DNA from: Stenocarpella maydis
Lineage: Eukaryota; Ascomycota; Sordariomycetes; Diaporthales; Diaporthaceae
Direction of reading: 5' to 3'
Assembly (NCBI GenBank): GCA_002270565.1
Contig: NQMI01000011.1
Span: forward strand, 663,055 to 727,054
DNA length: 64,000 nt
Shown here: piece after piece, positions 34,411-49,812 of the stretch
How positions within the stretch are numbered: position 1 is the first letter of the stretch
How the letters are laid out: each line of letters starts with the position of its first letter
Program-made: the position numbers and the translations under genes
Notes under the pieces: generated by a model
The model's database searches: none
Seen by the model: the letters and a program-made list of their open reading frames with translations, nothing else
What the model was told of the DNA's origin: nothing

Positions 34411-35094
34411 ATGGCCGATATCCCTGAAGAGACCCGGGTTCCCACCCCCATCTTCCACTCCGAGGAGGACGAGGCTATCCACGAGGAGGCTGCGGTCGCT
34501 TCGGTCGAGGCCTTCAGTGTGAGCGTCGCTGCTGCACTTACCGGTGACCGATCCAAGGCTCTGAAGATTCATAACGACGGCCGGAAGACCAAAGGCTGCC
34601 CTGCACTGACCTGGGATGCTGGTCTGGCCCAGCACGCACAGCAGTGGGCCAACCACCTGGCCAAAATCGACAAAATGGAACACTCGAAGGGCGACCAGCG
34701 ACCAGGCGAGGGGGAGAATTTGGCTTGGTGGGTCTACTCCTTCCATTATAACAAGTCAATGATATACTAAACTCGCACCTAGGTACTCTAACTCTCCGCA
34801 AAACCCCCTTTCGGGTGGTGCCCAGATGTGGATGAACGAGGCCAAGGACTACCACGGCGAGCCCATTGGTCAGGGAGACTTCAGCAAGTATGGCCATTAT
34901 AGTAAGATACCAAAATCCCTACCCTGAACTGTCTTGCACCAATAAAAGAGGCTAACAGAGATTACACAGCTCAGTGCATGTGGAAGTCGACCAAGAAATT
35001 GGGTATGGCTAGTGCCAAGTCCGCCAAAGGCGGTACATACACCGTCGCTCGTTACTCTCCCCCTGGTAACTGGTCTGGTCAGAAGCCCTACTAG
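34411..35094 (+). CDS. CAP/SCP/PR-1 domain protein without signal peptide
   Basis: Three exons (34411-34727, 34783-34901, 34970-35094) give 186 aa; the introns of 55 and 68 nt are GT-AG, the first with a TACTAAC branch site. The CAP domain covers about residues 40-186. The four residues of the CAP cavity are present: His in KMEHS, Glu in GENLAW, Glu in MWMNEAKDY and His in GHYTQCMW; the C-terminal stretch TYTVARYSPPGNW is also typical. Secreted PR-1-like fungal proteins bind sterols or act at the host interface, but here the N terminus (MADIPEETRVPTP) is acidic and has no signal peptide. A missed 5' exon cannot be excluded. The gene sits alone between the retroelement island and a DNA transposon, yet shows no stops and normal codon use. 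Confidence 0.88.
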
Positions 35095-35479
35095 AGAGCG
35101 CCTGCCTCATGGTGGTGGTGCCTTTCAGTGTGAGAACCATGTTGCTTGGATATTGTAATCACTCAGTGGAATTTTCTTTCGTTTAGCGTTCTCAACTCTA
35201 CGATCGCTAGGCCAGTTTAGTTATTGTTGGAAAAACTTGCATAATTTCTCAATTTGAAAGGTCAGAGAACTTGGGCTTATATAATGCATGCTAGTGTTGT
35301 TTATTGGTACTGTCCAAGGCTCAAATGTCCTAGGATGAGAACTGCACTTTGTCTAGTTTCAATCACATCTGCAGGAACCCGGCCACCTCCTAGCCGATTT
35401 TAATATAAAGAATAGAAGCGATTTATAAGGCTGAGAATAACCAGCACGAGTTGAGATCAGTTTGCCTATACCTTACATA
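35095..35479. other. 3' flank of the CAP gene
   Basis: AT-rich spacer up to the left terminal inverted repeat of the Fot1-like transposon. Nothing else was recognised. Confidence 0.5.
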
Positions 35480-35528
35480 CCGTGCCTCATGAACCTTCGG
35501 GCACACCCACCTTCGGGCAGCACTAATT
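35480..35528 (+). repeat. Left terminal inverted repeat of the Fot1-like element
   Basis: 49 bases, 46 identical to the reverse complement of the right end. The internal direct sub-repeat CCTTCGGGCA could serve as a double transposase-binding site. Confidence 0.92.
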
Positions 35529-35705
35529 CAGCCACCCACCACACAAAGTGAGGGCATTCGACTTATACGCATTCAGTCATTTCTTGTACTATCGTGATGT
35601 TTTTATAGTCAATCAATAGCTTTTTAAATGCTCTATACGCATAGAGTATCAAATGGTGTTTTATCGGGGTTGGTAGCGATGTGGGCCGGCAGAATCCCGC
35701 ACTAG

Positions 35706-37530
35706 ATGTACTCCTTCCGGAACGGTGATTCTCATGAATTGACATTCTTCTCTGCTACACCACCAATCAAATTACCCATCATAGCGCCCAAAAAGAAGCC
35801 TCAGGAGCGTGCAAAGGACTATACTCAGTCTGACTTATATGATACAGCATTTGATATTACAGATAAGGGCCTTACGCCCTATACAGCTGCTCGGAACCAT
35901 AGTGTGCCAAGATCAACCTTATTAAAGCAGATGGAAGATACCAGGCCTTCAGATCAATAGATTCAGCCTGCCCAATGCCTATCTAGTGCCCAAGAAGAGG
36001 ATATTGCCAAATGGATCCTTAGATAAGAGAAATTAGGCTATACGCCTATAAGTTCTTTCGTGAGAAGTCTCGTGACTTTACTCCTTGCTGAGAATGGTGA
36101 TACCAGGCCTCTGGGCAAGAATTAGCTCACCTCCTTCAAGAAGCAACACCCTAAGGTTATCTTGAAGATAGGCTGTAAACAAGAAGCTGAAAGATTTACT
36201 TTATTTACTCCCAAGGCAGTTAACTAGTATTTTAACAAGCTGGAGGACTTTAACTAGGTGGAAGCAGACTTAATAGTTAATATAGATGAGGGTGGTATTA
36301 TGGAAGGAAATAGTATGCCTAGTACTTGTTTATTTACTTAAGGATACTATTTTTAACTGACTTTTAAAAGCTTATGATAAATTTGTACTAGGAAGTGCTG
36401 AGAATCGGTCTGTAGCCGTTAAAGAAAATGCCTCTCAAGCCATTGTTATAGTGATCAACTCTGTGACCGCAACAGGCCACTATTTACCCCCAGGCCTTAT
36501 ATTCAAAGGAATAAACCTCTAGCAATAGTAGTTTATAAGAGAATTCCGGAAGATTATACCCCTAGAGTGGGGATTCAAAGTCTTACTGAATGGCTGGATG
36601 AGCAATGAGATTGCTGTTAAATGGCTATAAGATATCTTCCTTCTGGTAATAAATAAGATCCGGAATAATAATAAGTCCCGAGCAATTCTTCTCATACTTA
36701 ATGGCCATGATAGTTATCGAAGTATTAAGTTTATAATGATATGCTATAGGCATAATGTGAACCCATGCTGGCTTCCTGCATATACTTCTCACGGTCTTTA
36801 GCCCCTTAATAATGGTATGTTCAGCGTACTAAACGGGGCTTTTAATATAGAGTTAGAAAAAGTATCTAGCTATACTAATTCGACTCCTCTTGGAAAGATC
36901 AACTTTATTAGATATCTACTTGAAGCCCGGAAAGCTGTTACAGCTAGAATGATTAAGAATGCGTTTAGATACTATGGTATTTACCCTATATCTCGTAATA
37001 AGGCATTGCAGCACCCAGAGATTAAGCCAGATCAGCCAAATAAGCCGGAATAGGAGAATTCTGGTAATGCAGCTAGTGTTGAAGCTGCTGAATCATCTAG
37101 TGAGGAGGAAGAGACTATTATTAGGGACTATGTGATGAGTTTAGCCCCTTGGAATAATCGCCTAGCTAGATATAAAGCCAAACGGATTGCTGATGAGATG
37201 GATAGTCTTTAGTCTTACATTGCCTTACTAGAAAACAAGAACTATAGCCTTAAAGTTAAAAAAGAGGTCCGAGAGAAGATATAATGCCGTAAGGCTATAC
37301 CCAACCCTAACATAGAGTTTATAACTATATTTGAGATAGGGGAGAAAGACCTTACTATAGAGGCACTAGAAGAAGAGCTACAGCCTTAGAAACGCTATAA
37401 AGTTACTTAACCTAAGGTGGAAGTAAAGGAGGAGGAAGATTTCAAGAATGCATCTGAGCCAGAAGTTTTGGAGCAGATTGTGGCATGCAGTGGGCGCAGA
37501 GTTCGATATCCGGCTAGATTACAAGATTGA
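35706..37530 (+). pseudogene. Fot1/pogo transposase remnant (DDE superfamily)
   Basis: The frame starts near 35706 and reads, in order, an N-terminal helix-turn-helix of the Psq/CENP-B type (ITDKGLTPYTAARNHSVPRS), a second DNA-binding segment (AQEEDIAKWILR), the first catalytic region (VNIDEGGIM near 36285), the region before the second Asp (AILLILNGHDSY near 36690-36720) and a third region (LPAYTSHGL then PLNNGMF near 36770-36820). Many transposases have DNHxSH at the second site and PLD near the third; here both have Asn, which suggests the catalytic aspartates are mutated. About 15 TAA/TAG codons lie where Gln or Trp is expected. The C terminus ends at 37530 with RRVRYPARLQD. Confidence 0.88.
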
Positions 37531-37632
37531 GTAACTTCTCACGATCATTTTCATATAGCTACGAAGTGTGCATCACCAGAATTAATTAAGTTGTGGCTGT
37601 TTGAAAAACTTCTCTTTATGTGGTGCGGTGAT

Positions 37633-37681
37633 AATTAGCGCTGCCCAAAGGTGGGTGTGCCCGAAGGTCCATGAGGCACGG
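37633..37681 (-). repeat. Right terminal inverted repeat of the Fot1-like element
   Basis: It pairs with 35480-35528; differences are three transitions. Confidence 0.92.
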
Positions 37682-37683
37682 TA

Positions 37684-39258
37684 ATGCTTACTCGCTCCTC
37701 TGAGAGGTTGCTATCTATATTGGGCAAGATAGTGACGTCTCTTGTTGACGAGGCTGGATCAATAGTTATGGTGCTGACAGCAAACCAATGCCAGGTGCCT
37801 ATCTTGGTAGTAGTGTGTCTTTATTTTTCTTTTGCTGTATTTCTTGCTTCAAGCAATTTTGATGATTTCGATTGCACATTGATCTTACGCTCCTGGGATT
37901 TTGTGAGTCGTTTACTTACATGTGCCTATATTCACGCGGCGCCTCAAGGCCGGCCGCGATCTGGAGTCACTTGATGCATCCAATTTAAAGATCGGCGGCT
38001 TTGGCCAATGCCTCCGGGACTCAGACTTGCGAGCTTGTTGTGTCCTGGTACAACATCTAACTGGCCACCATCTCACACAGAATCCAAGTCGGTATAGTTC
38101 ATTCGAAATCGGGAGCTGTATGGGACTGTTGATGGCTGGCTGCAACTCCGCGTCCAGAGACTTGTACTGAAATCGAAGTCCGTGCCTGAATTCAGTGTGT
38201 GGCGGCCTTTGATATTGCCCATATTTTCCCGCGTCCAGCTGCCTCGTCTGCGGGCCATGGCTTGGCCCTGGCGAGCTTCAGAGACCATTTCATGCAGTGT
38301 TGAGAACACCCGAGATGTTTCTGACACAGAAATCTAGCATTACGAGGAATGAAGATGGGCATGGGCCAGGCTTGCTTGTCACCCGTATATCGCCCATCCG
38401 GCCTGGGGAGTTCATGCAGGACGTTGGTTGGTTGAGCAGTAGAGCTTAGTAGGCTGAGCGGTGGCGGCCTCTCATGGGCTTGACTGCCACCACCGGTATT
38501 CGATCCACCGGTGCCATGAAGAGTCGAAACTCGTGAAATTTCGCAAATAAAATCCTGTGTACCTCCATGCACCGTGACAAACGCCGCAGCGCCTCTGGAG
38601 ATCGGGCGTGGTCCAGCCGGCTGGGGTCCCGTCGGGAATATTCAAAGTCGAGGGCATGATCCCTGACCCCCCCATTAGTTTTTCCACTAATCAAGCTGAG
38701 CGTCGGATGAGACCCCATTGAGCTGGAGAGGTCCCCACAAATTATGCCCAGCGGTCGACCCCTCCCCCGCCATTTGACGACGATGCCCTCGAGGTGCTCA
38801 GGGGCCATGGGGAAGCAGGGCTGGCAGGCTCCTATGGGCCAGTCGTAAATTGTGGTGCCGGCATCAGGAGAATATTTCGCGGCCGGACGACAAAAGTCCG
38901 GTCCTGTTTAGCTCGCGCTGCCATGGTAAGCCATCGCACCATTCTTAAATAGCTTCTTCCTCTCCCTCAAAGGGTAGTTCTTGGGCTTCTCTTTTGCTTC
39001 TTTCCTGTCCATCCCCATCGCCACTCTCTCTATACTGCCCCCCCCCCCCCCCCGCTTTTCTCTTATCTCTCGTTTGGGGAAATACTACGAAATCTTGTTT
39101 TCCAGCGCCAAAAACCTCCACCCAAATCCTGCAAACAGGCGACTGCCCCGTGGACACAAAGATCGAGCCCGAAGTCAGGGAGGATCTTTGCTCGGAACAG
39201 CGACTGCTCTTGTGCAACCAAACATGCCGCCCTCAAAAACTCCTCTAGTGGAAAAGAT
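37684..39258. other. Intergenic, no gene recognised
   Basis: Open frames up to 126 codons overlap on the minus strand around 38.2-38.8 kb but have no recognisable domain. A run of 16 C lies at 39038-39053, downstream of the glutamine synthetase stop. Confidence 0.5.
39038..39053. repeat. Run of 16 C
   Basis: Homopolymer about 205 bases beyond the glutamine synthetase stop codon (3' flank). Its length is error-prone in sequencing. Confidence 0.9.
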
Positions 39259-42084
<2,826 letters not shown>

Positions 42085-45000
42085 TTTGGAGATGGTTTCC
42101 TGGTATGTGGAGGAACAAGTTGTTTGGTGGATTGGCAAGATGGACAAAGAGACGCAAGAAGCCGTTGGGATTGGTTTTTGGTCTGGGGTGAAAGGAGAAA
42201 GGAAGACGTTGGGAAAAGGAAGGATAGGCGCAGTCCCCTGGCAGAGGTTATCAGGCTGGCGCACGAGGGACTTAAAAGGAATTGGGCAAAGTGGGAGACA
42301 GAGGGGGAAACGACGTCGTTCCCTGGCGATATGGGTGAATACTCGCTCCCCCTGCAGCGACTGCTGCTGCTTGGAGGTACCTTGACAGTAGATACGTACC
42401 TGATGGGGGTAACGTATCTAAGTAACCCACGTACCTACGTACCGAAAAAGATACGGCCACATGTGCGGCGGCCACTACGTTAGGTACGTACCCACCCCTG
42501 CCCCACGGAACCCTCGTTTGGAATGTGGGGGGCCCTGGCTTTCTTCGAGGGTGATGAATGGGCGATTGTCACAGACGCTCTGCCACGATTTTGGTCTTTT
42601 TCTTTTTCTTTTCTCGATAGACGACTAGAGCGATAAATGATAATACATCACAACATGACATGACGGACAAGAAAGCACACGAGACGCCAGCCAGCCAGCA
42701 AGCCAGCCAACCAACCAGTCGGTCCTGATTTGATTTCGCCTGGGCAGACAGGCAGATAAGCAAGGACGCCATCATCATCATCCCGACGGCTAGATATCTC
42801 AAGTGACCCCTCTTTCTTGCGGGAACATCATCCTGAATGTCTCCACCATCAACAACCACGTTTCTCGACCGCACACGTACCGCTTACATACATGGTAGTA
42901 CTGTGTACTGTACTCCGTATGAGTATCTCCTGCGGCTTTGTGTGGTCCGTCCCCTCGGGACCGCTCCCCGTCAGGTAAGGCACGGAACGGCTGGGAGCTG
43001 CCCAAGGCTGGATGCATACGGAGGGACTGTCAAAGAGGTTCAACCGGGAAACCATCAAAAATAAGAATAAAAATAAAAAAATAAAAAAGGGGTGCCCGAC
43101 ATGAAGTGCCAACCCCGTATCTGGTTGGCCTCTCTTGCCTCTCGCCCAGGCAGGAAGGGCGCCAGTCAAAGGACTTGTTTATTGTATGCTACGTAAACAT
43201 ACGAGGCTGGAGGCGTGTTCTGGGCACCAACGAGGCAGTGCAACCCCAGTGTATGAACCCTACATACCGAGCCAATAGGCCAAGCCGTCGCGTGCCAGCT
43301 CAAGTTGGCTTGAATGGACGGGACCCGGACGGACTGGCGCACTGATCACCAGTGTCCCAGCCCCTGCTGCACGCGCTCACCAGCCCAGGCTTGGGGCTCC
43401 GGCTCAAAGGAAAGCGGGACACCCGCGAAGCCCAGAACCCACACCAGGGCGAGGCCAGAACCAGCACGATTCCTATAGCAGCCCAGCAGACGAGAGGTGA
43501 CGGTCTGCATGTCCACCCCCCCTTTCTTCAGTACATACTCGTCGTGTCCGGCGTGCTGTGCACCCGCTGCTGCAAAACAGTTATGCCGATTGTGCTGATT
43601 GCGGCAAGATATTACCTAAGAGTTTGAGGACACGATCGAGTAAACATGTTCTAAATCCGTATGAGGCCGTCTTTTAACTCGTCCCTCTCAGCCTCCCTCA
43701 GGCCACCCCCCTGCGCCTCAATTCCCGCTCCGGTTGTCGGGGCTCGCGTCCCTGGACCCCTGCTGCCCATCACCGTCACCCCAGATTTTCTCTTCTCGGA
43801 TTATGCGTCGTGTGGTGTACTCGGTACTTGTCCAATGTTCCCTGCAGCCTTTGAATATCCATATTCTGTCTGGTTTTACCGTGCACAGACGGCTACCTCC
43901 AGCCCTTTCCTCGTCCGTCCTTTTCTTCCTGTCACACACGACCCAAAAAATGGCCGCTCCGAGGGCTCGGACCAGAGCCAGACCCCCAAGAGGGGCCTCG
44001 GTCTTAAAATAGCCAGGCTGCCCGGGCTACATAGTGGGCTACATAGGACGTAGTGCACTTGGCATGGTGCAGACTACAGTCTATGGAGTGTACGTAGTCT
44101 ACGTAGTCAACATGTACATGGCCTACGTGGTCTACATAGTCCGCATCCTTTCGCTTTGCCCATCATTATCCAATTCCATCGTGTCCCTTTGTTATCAGCC
44201 CACCTCTGGTTGGTCCCACCGCCCTCGCCGCTCTAGACATGGCTCCCCTGCTACACCCCAGGTCTCCTTATCGCCCGCAGGTGATTCGCTCTTGGTGTCC
44301 CCTCTCACCATCTTTTCTTCTCTCTTTTTTTCCCCACTCACTGATCAACCATCGATGGCTGCGTTTGCCTGACAACCATCCCCATCTTCCTATAGACTAC
44401 CTACTACACTACGTACTACCATGTAGGCATATTACGCAGTCTGGATGATAGTCCCCCCATCAGCTTGAAACAGGCCTGATGCAGCTGGCAGGCAGTCCTC
44501 TTTCTCCCCCCCTCCCCCACCACGCCGTTGCCCTCGTCCACCCCCCCGCAGCCAAACGTGCCACTCTAGCACGCGGGGTGTGTGGGGTGTGACAATGTCC
44601 TCCCTTCCATCATGCCTCACACAAAGGGCCGACCTGACGATGAAGCCAGCCCGGGGTCCTATTTCAGCCTGCTCCCACGCATTCTGCGTGCTATGTAGTA
44701 CACCGCGCACACCCAGAATCTCGAACGACGCTGAGGATGTGACCTGAGATTTGCGACTCTGGGTGTGCGACGTTGCCCTTTGTTTCGGTGACGTCGGAAG
44801 TCGGTGAGCAAGCACAACCGTTTCTTGGTTGTGCCTCGCCGTGGACACACATGCACCCAATAACCCCAAAACAAAATCTTATTTCATGAGTCGCCATCGA
44901 TGAGCACCAGCGCATCGGATGCAGGAACCGGGCTCGTCCTACCAATTCCCACTGCCCCATGTGCAGCACAACGTGCCCGCGGAAGACTGCAGGGGTGCGT

Positions 45001-46536
45001 TCGGGGCTGCTGCTTGGGTGGTGCCAAGTCTGTGCGGCCCCTGGGATATTTTTCCCTCTCCAAACAAAGTTTCAACTGCAACTCTTTTTTTTTGAGTTTT
45101 CATTTTTATTTTCTCGGTTTGGGTTTTCTTATTAACCCCAGCGGACATATGGACGCATCTCATTTCCGTTCCAGCGGTCAGCGAGGGAGACGTAACTCTG
45201 TGACTAATAGCTACGGGCACACTCGCCCCTTTTCAGCCCAAATGATACTACACTGCATACCGACCACGCCCAGGTTTCTCATCATGTCGTCCCGGATTTC
45301 CCCCGCCGGCTGGGCATCGGTATGCGCGCCTTCTCGCCTAAATATGCGGGGCCTTGGCTTCGGTGCAGTCGGCAAGGGGGAGATGAAATGCTGTCAAGGT
45401 TTCCTTTGTTCGCCCTGTTTTTTATGCCTCACCCTCTGCGAGATATTTCGGCAAAATAACGCCGTCTTCTGTGTGCTGTGGTTATTAGTCAGTCGGTCGG
45501 TCGGATGTACGTGTGCGACCGTAACCCGGCTGGTCCGACTCGTGCGCTACGTCGGCGGTCTACAGTAGTAGCAATGTTGCTATACTCCGTAGCATGTGCC
45601 AGGTATGCCTGGTATGGTATGCATGCACTCGCCGCAGGATCATTTTCATCCGAGGTCGACGAGAAGCTTCCCGAGGGTTAGGCCGACAGTAGCTTGGTGC
45701 TGACTTGCCATGTACTCGCCGATCAACCGCCCCAGCTCTCTCCCAGTCCCGTTGTGTGGGGAAGTAAGAGCAAAATCCGGGGGAGGGTGATACCCTAACT
45801 GCCTAATAAGCAGTGAGAAGGAGAGACGGAAAAGGAGGGGTGGTAGCACCACTGACATAGCGGCTCGTTCCATTTTGGCCCCCAAGGGGTCCACAACGGC
45901 CTCCCTCCCATCTGATCTCGGATACGGTCTGGGGGCTGCCGATAGGTATACATGATGCCTACCTAGGTCCACCACGGTTGGTATGAGCGCCTGATGGAGC
46001 TGGCTTTCGTTGAGGTGCCTCACGCTACCAACACAACATCTCTGGTGTATATGTCCCCAATCGGCAAGAATAGATGCTGTCCAAATCTCCCATATAGTAA
46101 GATTATAACGCAGTCTTTTGGGGCTTTGATACCGCTTGTCTCCATCGCCTGTTTCATACAAGAAGCCGCATCAATTTTTCTAACATTTTTGGGAACTCGC
46201 TCGCCTCCTCCTAATAGATTTCTGCCACTGTTGTCAGAAATCCTCGCGCTTGAGCGCGGGTGGGGGTTCCGAGCGGGGAGCAGTTGCCGGGTGACTTTGA
46301 AGGATGGGCTCTTCCGGGAAGAAGGGATAATGGAGGATATTAATGGAAATTTTATGGCTCAAACGGTCGTCCGGAATACTTTAGAACACAGGAGAGACTA
46401 CCGAGATCAGTCAATAGACGAGGCGGCAGCCACGTGGATCATCGCAAGCGAACAGGCGCACAACGTAGTTGGAATGGTCAAGTCCCCATGCTATTTACCT
46501 ATGTACTCATTGCGCCAGTGCATGGCCAAATCATGT
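42085..46536. other. Long intergenic region, no gene recognised
   Basis: About 4.4 kb upstream of glutamine synthetase. It is not RIP-mutated and contains many overlapping short frames on both strands, none with a recognisable domain or splice structure. Low-complexity patches include GTACGTAC/CCTACGTA strings at 42390-42490 and TACGTAGTCTACGTAGTC-like strings at 44085-44130. A minus-strand frame at 45646-46161 and a plus-strand frame at 45994-46587 are the longest candidates, unsupported. Confidence 0.45.
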
Positions 46537-47511
46537 CTACAACTCGTCCGTCCATGGATTCAGCCCGGTACGCAGAATCCATTCTAAATCTCCACAGCCA
46601 ACAGGCAACGCTCCCCCCTTGTCAAGGATTAAACGCCTTATAAGCCTGAAGAGAAGAGCTGCTTCGATGATCTGGACGAGCGGAAAGAAGATTCTCAGAA
46701 CCAGCACCAGCGCCGGCAACCAAAATATATACCACTGTACCCCATTGCGCCGGTCACGCCACCACTGGGCAATGGTGTGGGGCGTCGCCTCGTCGTAGGC
46801 CTGCTTCAGGATCACCAGCCTGTCCCTCCAGGATTTGAAGTTCTCGACCTTGGGCTCATTTATGCCCAGAATCCCACACTTGTCCAGTCTTTCGTCCATG
46901 ATGGACCCCCTCTTCTTGTATCTCTTGCACAGATCCTTCAGCCACTTCATCCTCCTGCTGTCGGTGCCTCGTGGTCTTAATGAACTTACCCGAGGGAACA
47001 GAAGGGCGAGCGTTCGTAGTGTCTCTTCAGTGAGGCAGTCGGGTAAAATAGAGCTGTAACGGGGAATCTCTCAGCCACTGTAAAACGCAGGTCTTACGCT
47101 GCGCGTGAAGGTCACCGTTTCGTCCTTCGCCCTTTTCCCCGTCTCTTTCAGGATAGCTCTTCTCGCGTCTTAACTTCTGTCCTGACACTTCAGGAAGGAA
47201 GCGTGATGAAATATGATCACTGCGGTGTCATCTTCTGCCAGCCGCAGGTGATCGGCGAAGTTGTGGGTTAGTTCAACTTTGACACAGGCGACAGCTTCAA
47301 TAATCCATGCATTGCAGGTTTTGAGGAGCATCACGGCGTCGCAATTAATCCGGGGTACCTCTTCAAAATAGGCCCCAACCCAGTCCCTGAGCGAGCCCGT
47401 CTGCCACGGGACTTGGCTGCCCTGGGGGCTTAACTCGGCTGTGAAGCACCCCACGTTCGTCATCATGACCAGCAGGCTCTGAAGCTCTGCTCTTCGTCCT
47501 AGGGACGGCAT
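46537..47511 (-). CDS. Conserved fungal protein with C-terminal membrane segment, unknown function
   Basis: Two open blocks on the minus strand belong to one product. The N-terminal block (from ATG at 47511) reads MPSLGRRAELQSLL and later NFADHLRLAEDDTAVIIFHH; the C-terminal block reads LTEETLRTLALLFPR, then WRDRLVILKQAYDEATPHT and QWWRDRRNGVQWYIFW, with a hydrophobic segment (ALVLVLRIFFPLVQIIEAALLF). The pattern is that of a large family of uncharacterised Pezizomycotina proteins with a charged N-terminal domain and one or two C-terminal membrane helices. Joining needs an intron; 47174-47070 (donor GTTAAG, acceptor CTGAG) keeps the frame and gives 289 aa, but both splice sites are weak. A frameshifted pseudogene is the alternative. 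No function is known to me. Confidence 0.55.
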
Positions 47512-47902
47512 TCACTTCATTTCAGCTGAGGTATTTGAGCTGAGCTGCTGTTCCTCTGAACCGTCTCGTGACAGCTGGTTCCCCCTGGCTTGACTCCCTG
47601 GGCACTTCAAATGCTTCCCCTTTTGCCCCCTTTTGAGCTTCTAAAACAAATATCACTCTGTTCACATACAAATCACCTTGACATCTCTATCACGGCCATA
47701 CTAGCTTGCACAAGAAAGCAGAGAAAAGGGGTCGGAGAAGGCTCTCTAAGCTGTAGGTCTACCTTAAGAGGGATTTATTCCTGTGCAGGCGTCCCCCAAG
47801 CCCTGGGAATGCCCGAAAGCACGTGTCCCTGCACCCAGCCCTGACTGAAAGGGGCTGTGGCTGAGGGCTTAGGAGTCTGCTTACTATGAAGACGTCCGCA
47901 GC

Positions 47903-49184
47903 TTGGCCCAATCCGAAGGATTCTGTGGGAAGAGGTTGAATACGCGCCCAAACAAGGTCGGCGGCTCGAAGGAGTCGTGGCTCCTTAGTGGACCAGCATT
48001 GCAACATTTCATCAAGAAGCTGAAACCAGAAGCAGGACGAATCATTTCAGAAAACATCGAGGATCGCTCAGACCTGGCCGTAAAGGGTTACATGACAGGT
48101 TGGAGCGAAGAGAATGCTAGCCACATGATCGTCATCTGCTGTCCTGGCAAGGCAATACGCGAGGAAGCCAGGGCATTGGCCTGTCGAAGAGGACTTCTCG
48201 ATCAAGACGGTAGTCACGGCTTCCGACTGAAGTCGACTGACTTTCCATTGGAGAATAATCCCCAACCCCTCGTCTGCTTTGCCAGGCCGCTCATGTCGAT
48301 ATGTCTCCCTCTACAGCAGAAGATGGCTTGACAGTCGACATATACGGCCCGAGTGAGCCGCTCATGGGGAGAAGACTCTGCTTTGTCTCTTCGGGAGAGA
48401 GCGGGCGGACCCTCACGGGGTGTGCCACCGGTGGGCCTATTATCCGCCTGGGAGGCGATCTCTATCAGTTGACAACTGCTCATGCCAGGGAGGTCGTTCC
48501 TGGTGATCAGCTGGAATTTGACCCAGATGGGTATGAATTCGACACGTCCGATGAGGATGAGGATGAGGATGAGGATGAAGACTCCATCCTTGGCACCGAC
48601 ATTACCAGCAGCGAAGAGCCACCGAGAGAGCCCGGCCCCGACCAGCAACGTTCCCATCCAACATGGACGGCTTCCGAGCCGTACCCAGACACACCAGACC
48701 CGCGAATTTACTTGAAGATAGATATAGATGGCCCGCAGGGCTCATTTACCCTACTGGGGTCCGTCTCAATGCCATCATGGAATATTGGGGAGCTGGACTA
48801 TCTCATCTTCAAATTACCAGCAGAGGCTCCTAATCTATGCCAAGAACCTAATGTAATCAAGGTTAACGAGCCATCTGAATCTCGGAGCATTCAAGTTTGT
48901 GACATTGCAAGGAGCGCAGCTGATGAGACCAGCATCTTGACAATCGCCTCATGGGGTCAAGTCAGTGGAAGTCTCACATTGATTCCTCGTCATTCATCAA
49001 GAATGGGACCAACTGGTCCCGTCTCCTTACCGTGTTCCATTCAAAGGCATTGAGGGCCGGAGACTCGGGCTCTGCCGTCACCGACGCACAGACTGGGCAC
49101 TTTCATGGTCATGTTGTCCTTGGAGCTGACGGTGGTTCTGTGGCACATGTGTTGCCCGCAACGAGCATAATGGCCAGCATCTAA
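47903..49184 (+). pseudogene. Broken trypsin-like serine protease gene
   Basis: Three consecutive frames each carry part of one fungal protein family. Frame 1 (47903-48331) has KLKPEAGRIISENI and HMIVICCPGKAIREEARAL. Frame 2 (48301-49053) has CATGGPIIRLGGDLYQLTTA followed by His-Ala, the region of the catalytic His, then an acidic run made by GATGAG repeats. Frame 3 (to 49184) has LRAGDSGSAVTDAQTG, the catalytic Ser motif GDSG, and a C-terminal GHVVLGADGGSVAHVLPAT. No GT-AG intron of acceptable phase joins frame 2 to frame 3 near 48990, so a frameshift is likely; the frame 1 to frame 2 change near 48290 is also unexplained. The first block lacks an ATG. Chymotrypsin-fold domains of this kind occur in many fungal accessory proteins. 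Confidence 0.6.
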
Positions 49185-49812
49185 ATTTGACGTAGCTACA
49201 CTTTTTGCACTGGCCGTTGACATTGCATCCGACTTCTCTCTCCCATGTCAGCATGGGCCAGCCCTGGCCTAGGCTCCGTACTAGACCCATCCCGGCTGGC
49301 GGGTCAGATGTCATTGCTGCATCGGGACGGCAGCAGTCGTCGATATGACGTAGAATGGGGAGCTAGCAAAGTGCACACAACCAGCCAGCCGGCCATTCTT
49401 GCAGCTTCAGCTTCTAGTTCCCACAGCAAAAAGCAAGCAGGAGCGACGAGGGTGACACCATAGGTAATAAGTACGTAGGTACATAAGTGAAGCAGTCAGC
49501 TCCAAGGAAAAGAAAAGGGGTATATTAAGTACCTAGGTAGCCCCGGAGAGAAGCAAAGCCAATCCTACCCAAGTACCTCATTTATATACAACCCAACCCA
49601 ATACTTCCCTCCCCCCCGTCTTGTGACACACCTGCTACCTCCAGCAAACCAAACCAACCCCCTCCCCTCACTCAGACCACTCGACTTTTGTGAGCCGACC
49701 TGCCCACACAGAGAACCATCAACATCCATCACGCAAACGCTCAGCAGCATACCACATACAAAAGCCATCCATCCCCCGAATCTCAGTCGCACTGAAAAGA
49801 AAAAAAAAAAAC
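49185..49812. other. Promoter and leader of the small membrane protein gene
   Basis: It contains another exact TACCTAGGTA palindrome (49530-49539). A C-rich, G-poor leader runs from about 49600, and a run of A lies just before the ATG at 49813. Confidence 0.5.

Larger units (their letters stand above)
35480..37681 (+). mobile_element. Fot1/pogo-type DNA transposon, inactivated
   Basis: A 2202-bp element bounded by 49-bp terminal inverted repeats (35480-35528 and 37633-37681, three mismatches) that start CCGTGCCTCATG and contain CCTTCGGGCAC followed by CCTTCGGGCAG. TA dinucleotides at 35478-35479 and 37682-37683 are the target duplication of Tc1/mariner/pogo elements. A single transposase frame in between is broken by RIP-like stops. 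The intact termini and TA flanks suggest it is younger than the 10-32 kb island. Confidence 0.93.

Noticed and set aside
45646..46587. 171-codon minus and 197-codon plus frames
   Set aside because: They overlap each other, have no recognisable family, and the composition does not favour either.
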